DNA of 16,458 nt from an uncultured Kingella sp. (GTDB lineage: Bacteria > Pseudomonadota > Gammaproteobacteria > Burkholderiales > Neisseriaceae): contig CAKARD010000020.1 of the NCBI GenBank assembly GCA_916720425.1, positions 1 through 16,458 on the forward strand. The letters run 5' to 3'. The stretch's first letter is position 1. Each line of letters begins with the position of its first letter. Both the position numbers and the translations under genes were made by a program. Shown in pieces: positions 1 through 7,762 of this stretch. Under the pieces are notes generated by a model, which was not told the DNA's origin, made no database searches, and was given only the letters and a program-made list of their open reading frames with translations.

Positions 1-3
1 TGA

Positions 4-30
4 CCGCTTGATTATTCAAGCGGTTTTTTT
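4..30 (+). terminator. Rho-independent terminator of an upstream gene
   Basis: A perfect 8-base stem (4-11 with 16-23, CCGCTTGA/TCAAGCGG) with a 4-base loop is followed by seven T residues at 24-30. This is a textbook intrinsic terminator for a plus-strand gene lying left of the window. It separates that gene from trmJ. Confidence 0.9.
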
Positions 31-118
31 GTAAACACACACTGTTCATACACCACACAAAATCCCCTTGCACTCTAGCAATACTATATAATGACGCTTT
101 TACTGCTCTAGTTTTATT

Positions 119-916
119 ATGTCTTTGCAAAATTTGGATTACTTAGATCGCATTCGTGTTGTGTTATCACGCACCAGCCACCCTGCCAATATCGGTGCTG
201 CTGCGCGTGCAATGAAAACGATGGGTTTACACCAACTGGTTTTAGTGGCACCCAATCTAATGGTGACACCCATGACACCGCAACCGCCCGAATTTTGCGC
301 CCAACACGCTTCATCTTTTTGTTTGCCCGAAGAAAGTTTCATTTTGGCATCAGGTGCTGTAGACGTATTAGAAAATGCCAAAATTGTGGCAACCTTACAA
401 GAAGCATTAAAAGGAACAACCATCCGCTGCGCCCTAACCAGTCGCCGCCGTGAACTAACCAAACCACTACAAACCCCACGCGAACTCACTCCAGAATTAC
501 TCGCCACCGCCCAAGCTGAACAGGAAGTCGCCCTTGTCTTTGGCAATGAAACCTTTGGCTTGAGCATAGAAGAAGTACAGCAATGTAATCGCTTAATGAC
601 CATCTCAGGTAATCCTCATTATTTCTCATTGAATTTAGCCCAAGCCGTACAAGTGATTTGTTACGAATTATTCAGCCAAACTGAAGCAAATTTGCAACAC
701 TTGATTCCTGATCGGCATCTTGCCACATATGAGCAAGTATTGGGTATGGTGCAACACTTAGAGGCAACCATGCTGGAACTGGATTTTTTTCGCCGTCGTA
801 ATCAAGAACGCATGATGCGCCGTTTACATTCCTTATTTAGCCGTGCTGATATGACTACCGAAGATATTGATATTTTACGTGGTTTTTTTAACACCATCTC
901 ACAGCATCATAAATGA
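119..916 (+). CDS. trmJ: tRNA (cytidine/uridine-2'-O-)-methyltransferase TrmJ
   Basis: Recognised as TrmJ, the SPOUT-class enzyme that uses S-adenosylmethionine to 2'-O-methylate position 32 in the anticodon loop of certain tRNAs; cytoplasmic and normally a dimer. Visible marks are the N-terminal RTSHPANIGAAARAMKTMG block (residues 18-36, with Arg30) and the C-terminal trefoil-knot cofactor region: VFGNETFGLS (140-149), then CNRLMTI and FSLNLAQAVQV (169-179). The 265 residues exceed the E. coli protein mainly through an insert after VLVAPNLM (about residues 48-78), which I associate with neisserial TrmJ. The ATG at 119 has no clear Shine-Dalgarno. A TATAAT lies at 87-92, but the nearest TTG-type -35 (68-73) is only 13 bases away, so the promoter is uncertain. 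The stop overlaps the hpnE start (ATGA, 913-916), so the two are probably co-translated. In E. coli trmJ precedes iscR; that linkage is absent here. Confidence 0.93.
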   Translation: MSLQNLDYLDRIRVVLSRTSHPANIGAAARAMKTMGLHQLVLVAPNLMVTPMTPQPPEFCAQHASSFCLPEESFILASGAVDVLENAKIVATLQEALKGTTIRCALTSRRRELTKPLQTPRELTPELLATAQAEQEVALVFGNETFGLSIEEVQQCNRLMTISGNPHYFSLNLAQAVQVICYELFSQTEANLQHLIPDRHLATYEQVLGMVQHLEATMLELDFFRRRNQERMMRRLHSLFSRADMTTEDIDILRGFFNTISQHHK

Positions 917-2190
917 AACATATTGCGATTATTGGTGCAGGTTGGGCGGGTTTATCAGCTGCGGCATATTTAGCCCCGCATTATCACGTCAGCTTGTTTG
1001 AAGCTGGTCGTGTTGTGGGTGGTAGAGCCCGCACTCTTACATCTTCTCAATTTTCTTATTTGGACAATGGACAACATTTATTGATTGGGGCATACCAGGA
1101 AGTTTTTGCTTTATTAGATCGAGTGGGCGTATCACGTGAAACGGCTTTCTTGTGCCAACCACTACAATGGTATTTAGCAGAAGGTTTACAATTTCAAACA
1201 CCATCTTATTTACCCAGCCCTTTAAATTTATTATGGGGAATTTTAAACGCAAAAAATGCTTTATTCAAAGAAAAATGGGCATTATTACGCCAAATGTATG
1301 CGCTAAAGTGCTGGTATCAAACCACATTATCCGACCAAAGTATTGCCACGTGGCTTAATTCACAAAACACCAGTTTATTTTGTCGCGAACAATTTTGGCA
1401 ACCTTTAGTATGGGGTGCGATGAATACGCCAATAGACAAAGCCAGTTTGCGTGTCTTGTGTCATATTTTGACGGACAGTATTTGGAATCATGCCCGTTAT
1501 GGTGATTATTACATTCCACGTATAGATTTAAACCAATTATTTGGCAATCCTGTGCTACGCTATATACAAAAACATGGCGGTCAATGCCATCTACAAACAC
1601 GTCTTGATGCACCTGTGTTCAATGGTAAAAAATTATATTTAAATAATAAAAATTTTGATGCAATAATTTTGGCCGTAGCACCATATCATTTATCCGCACT
1701 TTTGCCACCTGATTTAGGCAAAGCAATGCGAGACTCAATCAGCACGTTACAATATCATGCCATCTGTACGGTCTATCTGCGTTATGATACACCAGTGCGT
1801 TTACCAAATGTGATGGTGGGGTTGGTTCATGGTACGGCACAGTGGCTATTTGATCGTTCCTGTATCAATGGTGCTAATGAAATTGTGGCGACCATTAGCC
1901 TTGCAGACCAATATCCCACCTATACTCAACAAGATTGGGTTCATCACGTGCAGCAAGATGTATTGCGTTTATGCCCTCAAGCCCCAGCCCCCATTGAGTG
2001 GAAAGTAATACACGAAAAACGTGCCACTTTGGCCTGTATCGTAAATCGCATTCTCCCTAATCAAAGTGATTTGAACCAATTAGGTATTTTTGTAGCTGGC
2101 GATTGGTTGCACCCTCATTATCCTGCTACACTAGAATCAGCCGTGCAAAGTGGTCAACAAACCGCCCAAAAAGTTATGCAATTTATATAA
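913..2190 (+). CDS. hpnE: Hydroxysqualene dehydroxylase HpnE (FAD-dependent amine oxidase fold)
   Basis: A 425-residue flavoprotein with an N-terminal Rossmann dinucleotide motif (IIGAGWAGLSAAAYLA, residues 6-21), the following FEAGRVVGGRART segment (29-41) typical of the phytoene desaturase/amine oxidase superfamily, and a C-terminal FAD-closing motif (IFVAGDWL...PATLESAVQSG, about 390-415). The sequence character matches HpnE, which reduces hydroxysqualene to squalene in the HpnC-HpnD-HpnE route from farnesyl diphosphate. HpnC and HpnD are not in the window, so substrate assignment rests on family resemblance; a generic FAD-dependent desaturase is the main alternative. Translation starts at the ATG overlapping the trmJ stop by 4 bases, with no separate Shine-Dalgarno, which suggests translational coupling. 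The SDR-like gene follows after 10 bases. Confidence 0.82.
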   Translation: MKHIAIIGAGWAGLSAAAYLAPHYHVSLFEAGRVVGGRARTLTSSQFSYLDNGQHLLIGAYQEVFALLDRVGVSRETAFLCQPLQWYLAEGLQFQTPSYLPSPLNLLWGILNAKNALFKEKWALLRQMYALKCWYQTTLSDQSIATWLNSQNTSLFCREQFWQPLVWGAMNTPIDKASLRVLCHILTDSIWNHARYGDYYIPRIDLNQLFGNPVLRYIQKHGGQCHLQTRLDAPVFNGKKLYLNNKNFDAIILAVAPYHLSALLPPDLGKAMRDSISTLQYHAICTVYLRYDTPVRLPNVMVGLVHGTAQWLFDRSCINGANEIVATISLADQYPTYTQQDWVHHVQQDVLRLCPQAPAPIEWKVIHEKRATLACIVNRILPNQSDLNQLGIFVAGDWLHPHYPATLESAVQSGQQTAQKVMQFI

Positions 2191-2200
2191 GGATAGAAAT

Positions 2201-2923
2201 ATGAATAATCACTTAGCCAACAAAACTTTATTAATCACAGGTGCATCACAAGGCTTAGGATCAGAAATCGCTAAGGCCTGCGCTCAAGCGGGTGCAACCG
2301 TCATTTTAATGGCACGCAATCAAAAAAAATTAGAAACAGTTTATGATGAAATTGTTGCCAGCCAATCTCCTGAGCCATTTGCACTTTGTTTTGACATGAT
2401 AAAAGCAGAAGAGCAAGAGTTTAACCAACTGGCACAAACCATCGCTCAAGCCACTGAAGGCAAATTAGACGGCATTATTCACTGTGCCAGCTATCTATAT
2501 GCCCTCTCACCCTTAGATTTTCAAACTGTTGCTGAATGGATGAATCAATATAAAATTAATACGGTCGCGCCCATGGCACTCACACGCGCCCTATTACCCA
2601 TGCTCAAACAATCACCCGATGCTTCAGTTATTTTTGTAGGTGAAAGCCATAGCGAAACACCACAAGCTTATTGGGGTGGATTTGGTGCATCTAAAGCAGC
2701 ATTAAATTATTTATGCAAAGTTGCTGCTGATGAATGGTCTCGTTTTAATAACTTACGTGCCAATGTATTGATTCCTGGCAAAATTAACTCTCCCCAACGC
2801 CTCAAAACACACCCAGGAGAAACCGCTGCTGAACGTAAAAACATGAGTGAAATCACGCCCGCGTTTATCTGGTGGGCCAGCGAACAAAGTCGCGGTCGTA
2901 CAGGTGAATTAGTCTATTTATAA
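2201..2923 (+). CDS. SDR-family protein (YciK-like) with altered catalytic residues
   Basis: A 240-residue short-chain dehydrogenase/reductase-like protein. The ATG at 2201 is preferred over an upstream in-frame ATG at 2150 because AAGGA (2189-2193) lies 7 bases before it and 2150 is inside hpnE. The NADP-type nucleotide site is intact: TGASQGLG (residues 13-20) and MARN with Arg39. Asn120 of the KIN motif and Lys165 are present. At the position of the catalytic Tyr of YxxxK there is Phe161 (GGFGASK); the upstream NNAG-type motif reads HCAS; and the usual Ser 13 residues before Tyr is Glu148, with Ser149 one place off. The closest family I recognise is E. coli YciK, which keeps the Tyr. It could be a cofactor-binding protein with weak or different activity. 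It follows hpnE after 10 bases, so it is probably in the same transcript. No clear hairpin terminator follows. Confidence 0.82.
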   Translation: MNNHLANKTLLITGASQGLGSEIAKACAQAGATVILMARNQKKLETVYDEIVASQSPEPFALCFDMIKAEEQEFNQLAQTIAQATEGKLDGIIHCASYLYALSPLDFQTVAEWMNQYKINTVAPMALTRALLPMLKQSPDASVIFVGESHSETPQAYWGGFGASKAALNYLCKVAADEWSRFNNLRANVLIPGKINSPQRLKTHPGETAAERKNMSEITPAFIWWASEQSRGRTGELVYL

Positions 2924-3048
2924 CCCACAAATAGTTTCAAAAGCAGACCACGAATCTTGTTCTTGCTAAAACAGTCTCTCTTTAAATTAGAACCCTAAAA
3001 ATAGGACAAACAAGGTTATGCATTCATCATTAATATATAAGGAATATT

Positions 3049-3930
3049 ATGAAAATCAGCAGTTTTGGTGAGGTATTATGGGACGATTTTCCGACGGGAA
3101 AAGTATTGGGGGGAGCACCATTAAATGTTGCTGTACGCTTACGTATGCTGGGTGCAGATGCAACAATTATCAGTTGTTGTGGCAATGATGCGTATGGAGA
3201 ACAACTACGGCAACAAGTGCAAGATTGCCATTTATCCACAAAATTTATTTACATTCACCCCGAACAAGCCACCAGTTTAGTAAAAATTTCACTTGACGAC
3301 ACAGGCAGTGCCCGCTATGAAATCGTATATCCTTGTGCATGGGACAAAATTACTCTAAGTCAAGAAGCCATAGCTCATGTAGCGCAATCTGATGTTTTGG
3401 TTTACGGCAGTTTGATTACTCGAGATGAACATTCACGCACCGCCTTATCACAACTCTTGAAAGTTGCAAAATTTAAAGTGTTTGATGTGAATCTACGCGC
3501 ACCACACTATGATGTCGACCGCATAGGCCAAATGATGGAACAAGCCGACTTAGTGAAGCTCAATGATGATGAGTTTTATGAACTGTGTGCCGCTCATGGC
3601 TCGCCCTATCATAGCATAGAACAAAACCTTGACTTTTTGGCAGAACTCACACATACAAAGCAATTATGTGTTACCATGGGTTCACATGGTGCGGTGTATT
3701 ATTGTGATGGTCAAGTGTTTGCACATCAAGGTTTTCGTGTCAAAGTAGCAGACACAGTGGGTGCAGGTGACAGTTTTTTAGCAGGCTTTATTTTTCAGTT
3801 GCAACAAAATGCCCACCCCAAAGATGCCCTAACTTTTGCTTGTGCACTAGGCGCGCTGGCTGCCACACAACAGGGTGCAACAGGAATCATTACATTGGAT
3901 GATGTACAAACATTTATAAATCCTCATTAA
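3049..3930 (+). CDS. PfkB-family carbohydrate kinase, probably fructokinase
   Basis: A 293-residue ribokinase/PfkB-fold sugar kinase. The N-terminal GEVLWDDFP (7-15) and the LGGAPLNVAVRLRMLG substrate-binding block (20-35) resemble bacterial fructokinases. The family signature 2 is DTVGAGDSFLAGF (235-247), where Asp241 is the catalytic base and the GAGD turn forms the anion hole. VTMGSHGAVYY (about 208-218) lies in the ATP-binding half. The expected reaction is ATP-dependent phosphorylation of a sugar, most likely fructose, in the cytoplasm; other PfkB substrates cannot be excluded. The ATG at 3049 follows AAGGAA at 3039-3044. There are 125 bases before it and 135 after, no sugar transporter or regulator beside it, and no clear promoter, so it may be monocistronic or read from the trmJ operon. 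Confidence 0.85.
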   Translation: MKISSFGEVLWDDFPTGKVLGGAPLNVAVRLRMLGADATIISCCGNDAYGEQLRQQVQDCHLSTKFIYIHPEQATSLVKISLDDTGSARYEIVYPCAWDKITLSQEAIAHVAQSDVLVYGSLITRDEHSRTALSQLLKVAKFKVFDVNLRAPHYDVDRIGQMMEQADLVKLNDDEFYELCAAHGSPYHSIEQNLDFLAELTHTKQLCVTMGSHGAVYYCDGQVFAHQGFRVKVADTVGAGDSFLAGFIFQLQQNAHPKDALTFACALGALAATQQGATGIITLDDVQTFINPH

Positions 3931-4002
3931 TTTTTTTCAATTATAAACATGCGTTGCGCCGCGTAGCACACTATGCCTTCAATGTATGGGCACTATTAAA
4001 CA

Positions 4003-4032
4003 TTGACAGGGGATTAACCTAAAACATACAAT
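4003..4032 (+). promoter_or_regulatory. Sigma-70 promoter for the FMN reductase gene
   Basis: A perfect -35 hexamer TTGACA (4003-4008) is separated by 18 bases from TACAAT (4027-4032), which matches the -10 consensus at five of six positions. Transcription would start near 4039, leaving a 5' leader of about 26 bases containing AAAGG (4053-4057) 8 bases before the ATG at 4066. It is the best promoter match I see in the window. Confidence 0.75.
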
Positions 4033-4065
4033 CTTACCTTTCACGCACCCATAAAGGTTATTATT

Positions 4066-4635
4066 ATGAGTAAAAAAATCAGCATTTTAGTAGGAAGTTT
4101 ACGCAAAGGCTCTTATGCACGTAAAACTGCGCTCAATATTATCAAAATGTTTCCCGCAGGTTACGATGCGCAAATCGTAGAAATTGGTGATTTACCCCTG
4201 TATAACTTTGATTATGACGATCCTAATGAAACCGATTTTCCTACACCCGAAAGCTACACACGCTTTCGTGAAACCATTAAGGCATCAGATGGCGTATTAT
4301 TTGTCACCCCTGAAAACAATCGTACTGTTCCTGCCTGTATTAAAAATGCTATAGATATTGGTTCTAAACCCAATGCAGATGTAGCATGGAAAAACACACC
4401 AGCAGGGATTATTAGCCATTCAGTAGGCAAAATGGGCGGTTACAGCTCACAAAAAAATCTACGTTTAGCATTATCATACTTCAATATGCCGTTAACAGGT
4501 CAACCTGAAGTATTCTTGGGTAATTCTCCTACTTTGTTTGATGAAAAAGGTGATTTTATCCCCGCAACAAAAGAGTTTTTACAAGGCTATATTAATCAAT
4601 TTGTCGAGTTGGTTGAAAAAAATCCGAAAAAATAA
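4066..4635 (+). CDS. NAD(P)H-dependent FMN reductase (flavodoxin-like fold)
   Basis: A 189-residue protein of the NADPH-dependent FMN reductase family, which includes quinone/chromate reductases of the ChrR type. The phosphate-binding loop GSLRKGSYAR (10-19) is the FMN site of this fold. The second flavin-contact motif is PENNRTVPACIKNAIDIGS (82-100); the family usually has PEYNRSIP, so Tyr is replaced by Asn84 here. SVGKMGGYSSQKNLR (119-133) corresponds to the conserved glycine-rich segment. Expected role: reduction of FMN, quinones or metal oxyanions with NAD(P)H, cytoplasmic. It has its own strong promoter and a downstream hairpin terminator, so it looks like a single-gene unit just before ubiD. 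The exact substrate cannot be told from sequence. Confidence 0.85.
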   Translation: MSKKISILVGSLRKGSYARKTALNIIKMFPAGYDAQIVEIGDLPLYNFDYDDPNETDFPTPESYTRFRETIKASDGVLFVTPENNRTVPACIKNAIDIGSKPNADVAWKNTPAGIISHSVGKMGGYSSQKNLRLALSYFNMPLTGQPEVFLGNSPTLFDEKGDFIPATKEFLQGYINQFVELVEKNPKK

Positions 4636-4641
4636 AACTAT

Positions 4642-4674
4642 AAAATGCCACTCCAATTGGGGTGGTATTTTGTA
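4642..4674 (+). terminator. Rho-independent terminator between the FMN reductase gene and ubiD
   Basis: A 13-pair hairpin, left arm 4642-4654 and right arm 4659-4671 around the loop AATT, contains two G-U pairs. It has a GC-rich centre (CCACTCC/GGGGTGG) and flanking A/T tracts (AAAAT...ATTTT), so it could stop transcription in the plus direction. It ends about 20 bases before the ubiD start. Confidence 0.75.
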
Positions 4675-4691
4675 TTGGGTTAGGCAACATA

Positions 4692-6170
4692 ATGAAATAT
4701 CAAGACTTACGTGAATTTATCACGCAATTAGAGCAGCAAAATTTACTCAAACGAATCAAACAGCCTATTTCACCTTATCTCGAAATAACTGAAATTTCCG
4801 ATCGTGTTTTACGACAAGGTGGTGCAGCATTATTATTTGAAAACGTAGTTAAAACAGATAATAATGCTTATGCATTCCCTGTGCTGAGCAATTTATTTGG
4901 CACACCCGAACGTGTTGCAATGGGTATGGGAGCAAAGAATATCGAACAGTTACGCGAGATTGGTAAAACATTGGCCTATCTGAAAGAACCCGATCCACCT
5001 AAAGGCATAAAAGATGCTTTGAATAAATTACCCTTACTAAAAGATATTTGGAGCATGGCACCCAAAATCATCAAAAATCCCCCTTGTCAAGAAATCGTGT
5101 TGCAAGGTGATGAAGTAGATTTGTATCAACTTCCAATACAGCACTGTTGGGTAGGCGATGTGGCACCTTTAGTAACATGGGGGCTAACCGTTACGCGCGG
5201 TTATCAGAAAAAACGCCAAAATTTGGGTATCTATCGCCAACAATTAATAGGCAAAAACAAACTGATTATGCGTTGGCTGGCACATCGTGGCGGCGCATTA
5301 GATTTTCAGGAACATAAACGCCTATTTCCCAATAAACCTTATCCTGTTGCAGTAGTATTGGGTTGCGATCCCGCCACCATTTTAGGTGCAGTGACACCCA
5401 TTCCCGATACTTTAAGTGAATACCAATTTGCAGGCTTATTGCGTGGTTCGCGAACCGAACTAACCCGATGCATTGGTAATGATTTACACGTTCCTGCACG
5501 TGCCGAAATTGTATTAGAAGGGATGATTTATCCTAACGAAACTGCATTAGAAGGCCCTTATGGCGATCACACAGGTTATTATAACGAACAAGACTATTTC
5601 CCAGTGTTCACGGTTGAACGTATTACCATGCGCCATAATGCGATTTATCACAGCACTTATACGGGTAAACCTCCTGATGAGCCTGCTGTATTAGGCGTGG
5701 CATTAAATGAAGTTTTTGTGCCATTGCTACAAAAACAATTCCCCGAGATTGTGGACTTTTATCTTCCCCCAGAAGGTTGCTCATACCGTATGGCGGTGGT
5801 GAGCATGAAAAAACAATATGCAGGTCATGCTAAGCGTGTCATGATGGGTTGTTGGTCATTTTTACGCCAGTTTATGTATACTAAATTCATCGTTGTGGTC
5901 GATGATGATATTAATGTGCGCGATTGGAAAGAGGTGATTTGGGCCATTACCACGCGTATGGATCCTGTGCGTGATACTGTTTTAATGGAAAATACCCCCA
6001 TTGATTATTTGGATTTTGCCAGTCCTGTTAGTGGTTTGGGTGGCAAAATGGGATTGGATGCCACACATAAATGGCAAGGTGAAACCCACCGAGAGTGGGG
6101 ACGCGTCATAGAGCGCGATCCCAATACTGTTGCCAAAATTGATCATATTTGGCAAGAATTAGGTTTGTAA
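4692..6170 (+). CDS. ubiD: 4-hydroxy-3-polyprenylbenzoate decarboxylase UbiD
   Basis: UbiD decarboxylates 3-polyprenyl-4-hydroxybenzoate in ubiquinone synthesis, using the prenylated FMN made by UbiX. The 492 residues agree with the family length (E. coli about 497). Diagnostic motifs are QNLGIYRQQLIGKNKLIMRW (176-195) and HRGGALDFQEH (198-208), involved in metal/prFMN binding, then the acidic active-site region EIVLEG (272-277) and EGPYGDHTGYYN (287-298), and the C-terminal VVVDDDINVRDW and DYLDFASPVSGLGGKMGLDATHKW blocks. Start at 4692 is chosen because an in-frame ATG at 4662 lies inside the preceding terminator hairpin, while 4692 has TAGG (4681-4684) 7 bases upstream and gives the expected N-terminus MKYQDLREFI. 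UbiX and other ubi genes are not in the window. It converges with the MFS gene across a 66-base gap. Confidence 0.95.
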   Translation: MKYQDLREFITQLEQQNLLKRIKQPISPYLEITEISDRVLRQGGAALLFENVVKTDNNAYAFPVLSNLFGTPERVAMGMGAKNIEQLREIGKTLAYLKEPDPPKGIKDALNKLPLLKDIWSMAPKIIKNPPCQEIVLQGDEVDLYQLPIQHCWVGDVAPLVTWGLTVTRGYQKKRQNLGIYRQQLIGKNKLIMRWLAHRGGALDFQEHKRLFPNKPYPVAVVLGCDPATILGAVTPIPDTLSEYQFAGLLRGSRTELTRCIGNDLHVPARAEIVLEGMIYPNETALEGPYGDHTGYYNEQDYFPVFTVERITMRHNAIYHSTYTGKPPDEPAVLGVALNEVFVPLLQKQFPEIVDFYLPPEGCSYRMAVVSMKKQYAGHAKRVMMGCWSFLRQFMYTKFIVVVDDDINVRDWKEVIWAITTRMDPVRDTVLMENTPIDYLDFASPVSGLGGKMGLDATHKWQGETHREWGRVIERDPNTVAKIDHIWQELGL

Positions 6171-6180
6171 CAACCTGCTT

Positions 6181-6220
6181 AGTGGATAAATTTAACTTAT
6201 TTGGTTAAACTTTATCCACT
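6181..6220. terminator. Hairpin between convergent ubiD and MFS genes, possible bidirectional terminator
   Basis: Outer arms AGTGGATAAA (6181-6190) and TTTATCCACT (6211-6220) are perfect complements. Inner arms TTTAAC (6191-6196) and GTTAAA (6204-6209) extend the stem with one bulged C at 6210, giving about 16 pairs with a 7-base loop. It sits just past the ubiD stop and 17 bases beyond the stop of the minus-strand symporter. No T-run follows on either strand, so it is not a canonical intrinsic terminator; it may act with Rho or protect 3' ends. Confidence 0.5.
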
Positions 6221-6236
6221 ACACATTATCAAGATT

Positions 6237-7565
6237 TTAAACATTTAATTGAGCTAAATCGGTATCTTTAGTCTCATGAATGCTCCAAAGAGCAATAATA
6301 GAAGCAACACAGTTAACCGCTAAATAAATTCCCACGCCTAAAATACCATAATATTTATTGATTTCAATGGCCACTAATGTAGCAATGGAGGCACCAACAA
6401 TAGACGCAAAGTTATACGCCAATGATGCACCTGAATAGCGTACTTCGGTGGGAAACAACTCTGGCAATAATGCTGCCATAGGCCCAAAAGTCATACCCAT
6501 CAATATCATACCCACAATTAAAAACGCTAATACTGATGAAGGTGTGCCTTGAGTTAAGAATAAAGGCATACACAAGCCAAAAATCAAAATCAAACTGCTA
6601 ATTAACAGTAAAAATTTGCGCCGTCCTATTTTGTCCGCATAAATTCCCGATAAGCTGATACTGATACCAAAAATAATCGCTCCTATCATTAAAAAACCAG
6701 TAAAGGTATTGGCAGGAATACCTAAACCTGTTGGATGTCCTGCAGGTGAAATACCTACAGGTGTTTTGGAATAGACTTGCACAAAGGCAGTCATAATATA
6801 AAACAGCACATAGGTTGCGGTCATGATAAACGTACCTTGCAAAATCGGTTTTAAGTGATGTTTTAATACTGCGCTGACTGGTGCCTTTTGCGTTTTGCCT
6901 CGTTCTGTCGCTTCACGATACACATGGCTTTCATGCAACGTCATCCGCATCCATAAACCAATGACAACCATCACCAATGATAAAACAAATGGTATACGCC
7001 AACCCCAAGCCACCAAGGATTCATGCCCAATCATGGCACTAATCATAAAGAAAATACCATTGGCCAATAATAAACCAATCGGCGCACCCAGTTGCGGAAA
7101 AGTACCAAACCATGCACGTTTACCATCGGGAGCATTTTCAGTAGCAACCAATGCTGCCCCTCCCCATTCTCCTCCCAAGCCTAAACCTTGGCCAAAGCGA
7201 CAAATACACAACAAAATCGGAGCCAATATGCCCATGCTTTCATAATTGGGCAATAAACCAATTGCTACAGTAGACAAACCCATAGTCAATAAAGACGCAA
7301 CCAAAGTTTTTTTACGCCCAATTTTGTCGCCAAAATGCCCAAAAACTGCTGAACCAATTGGACGTGCAAAAAATGCTAGTGCCAGTGTAGAAAGCGATAA
7401 AATGGTTGCGATATGTGGATCTTGATCTTTTGGGAAAAACTGTGTGTTAAACACCAAAACAGCTGCCGCTGCATAAATATAATAATCGTAAAACTCAATG
7501 GCTGTGCCTATCATAGAAGCAATGGCCACTTTATAAGGGTTATTGCGCAAGGTAGTGTGTGACAT
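6237..7565 (-). CDS. MHS-family metabolite:H+ symporter (MFS, YhjE/ShiA-like)
   Basis: A 442-residue inner-membrane transporter with about 12 hydrophobic segments. Residues 10-33 (KVAIASMIGTAIEFYDYYIY) match the start of metabolite:H+ symporters. The MFS loop 2-3 motif GHFGDKIGRKKT (about 76-87) and its second-half counterpart YADKIGRRK (about 311-319) are present. So are RFGQGLGLGGEWGGAALVATENAP (about 124-147) and LLPELFPTEVRYSGASLAYN (about 370-389), typical of the MHS group. By resemblance the nearest E. coli protein is YhjE, of unknown substrate; KgtP, ProP and ShiA are more distant relatives. The substrate cannot be inferred. The start codon sits in a 14-base AT palindrome (7564-7577) and has only a weak ribosome binding site. 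The 197 bases upstream, down to the qmcA stop, hold no other convincing gene and would carry its promoter. Confidence 0.88.
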   Translation of the reverse strand: MSHTTLRNNPYKVAIASMIGTAIEFYDYYIYAAAAVLVFNTQFFPKDQDPHIATILSLSTLALAFFARPIGSAVFGHFGDKIGRKKTLVASLLTMGLSTVAIGLLPNYESMGILAPILLCICRFGQGLGLGGEWGGAALVATENAPDGKRAWFGTFPQLGAPIGLLLANGIFFMISAMIGHESLVAWGWRIPFVLSLVMVVIGLWMRMTLHESHVYREATERGKTQKAPVSAVLKHHLKPILQGTFIMTATYVLFYIMTAFVQVYSKTPVGISPAGHPTGLGIPANTFTGFLMIGAIIFGISISLSGIYADKIGRRKFLLLISSLILIFGLCMPLFLTQGTPSSVLAFLIVGMILMGMTFGPMAALLPELFPTEVRYSGASLAYNFASIVGASIATLVAIEINKYYGILGVGIYLAVNCVASIIALWSIHETKDTDLAQLNV

Positions 7566-7762
7566 AATAATTATTATCCAAAAGGTTAAAAATTTGATGG
7601 CTTAATATATTTTTTACAAAAAGGGTAAAATATACTGCTTTTGCCAAAAGACGTAAAGATATTTTAATAAACAACACAAGAGCAATAAGATAAACCTTTC
7701 GCACTGCCCAAAATAATATATCCCACAAATACACAGTACTTGCGGGACGAATCACACAGATT

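Noticed and set aside
68..92. TTGCAC and TATAAT before trmJ as a sigma-70 promoter
   Set aside because: The spacer is only 13 bases, too short for a normal promoter. The TATAAT alone may still be a -10, but I cannot place its -35.
3018..3071. Short 17-codon leader frame overlapping the start of the PfkB kinase gene
   Set aside because: AAGG precedes the ATG by only 2 bases and the peptide has no run of codons suggesting attenuation. It is probably chance.
6895..7245. Plus-strand open frame of 116 codons
   Set aside because: It is fully antisense to the MFS gene, and its Lys/Pro/Ile-rich composition is the usual shadow of a membrane protein gene.
7564..7577. Perfect 14-base AT palindrome over the symporter start codon, considered as an operator
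   Set aside because: It is made only of A and T in an AT-rich stretch, has no second copy, and is positioned on the start codon rather than a promoter.
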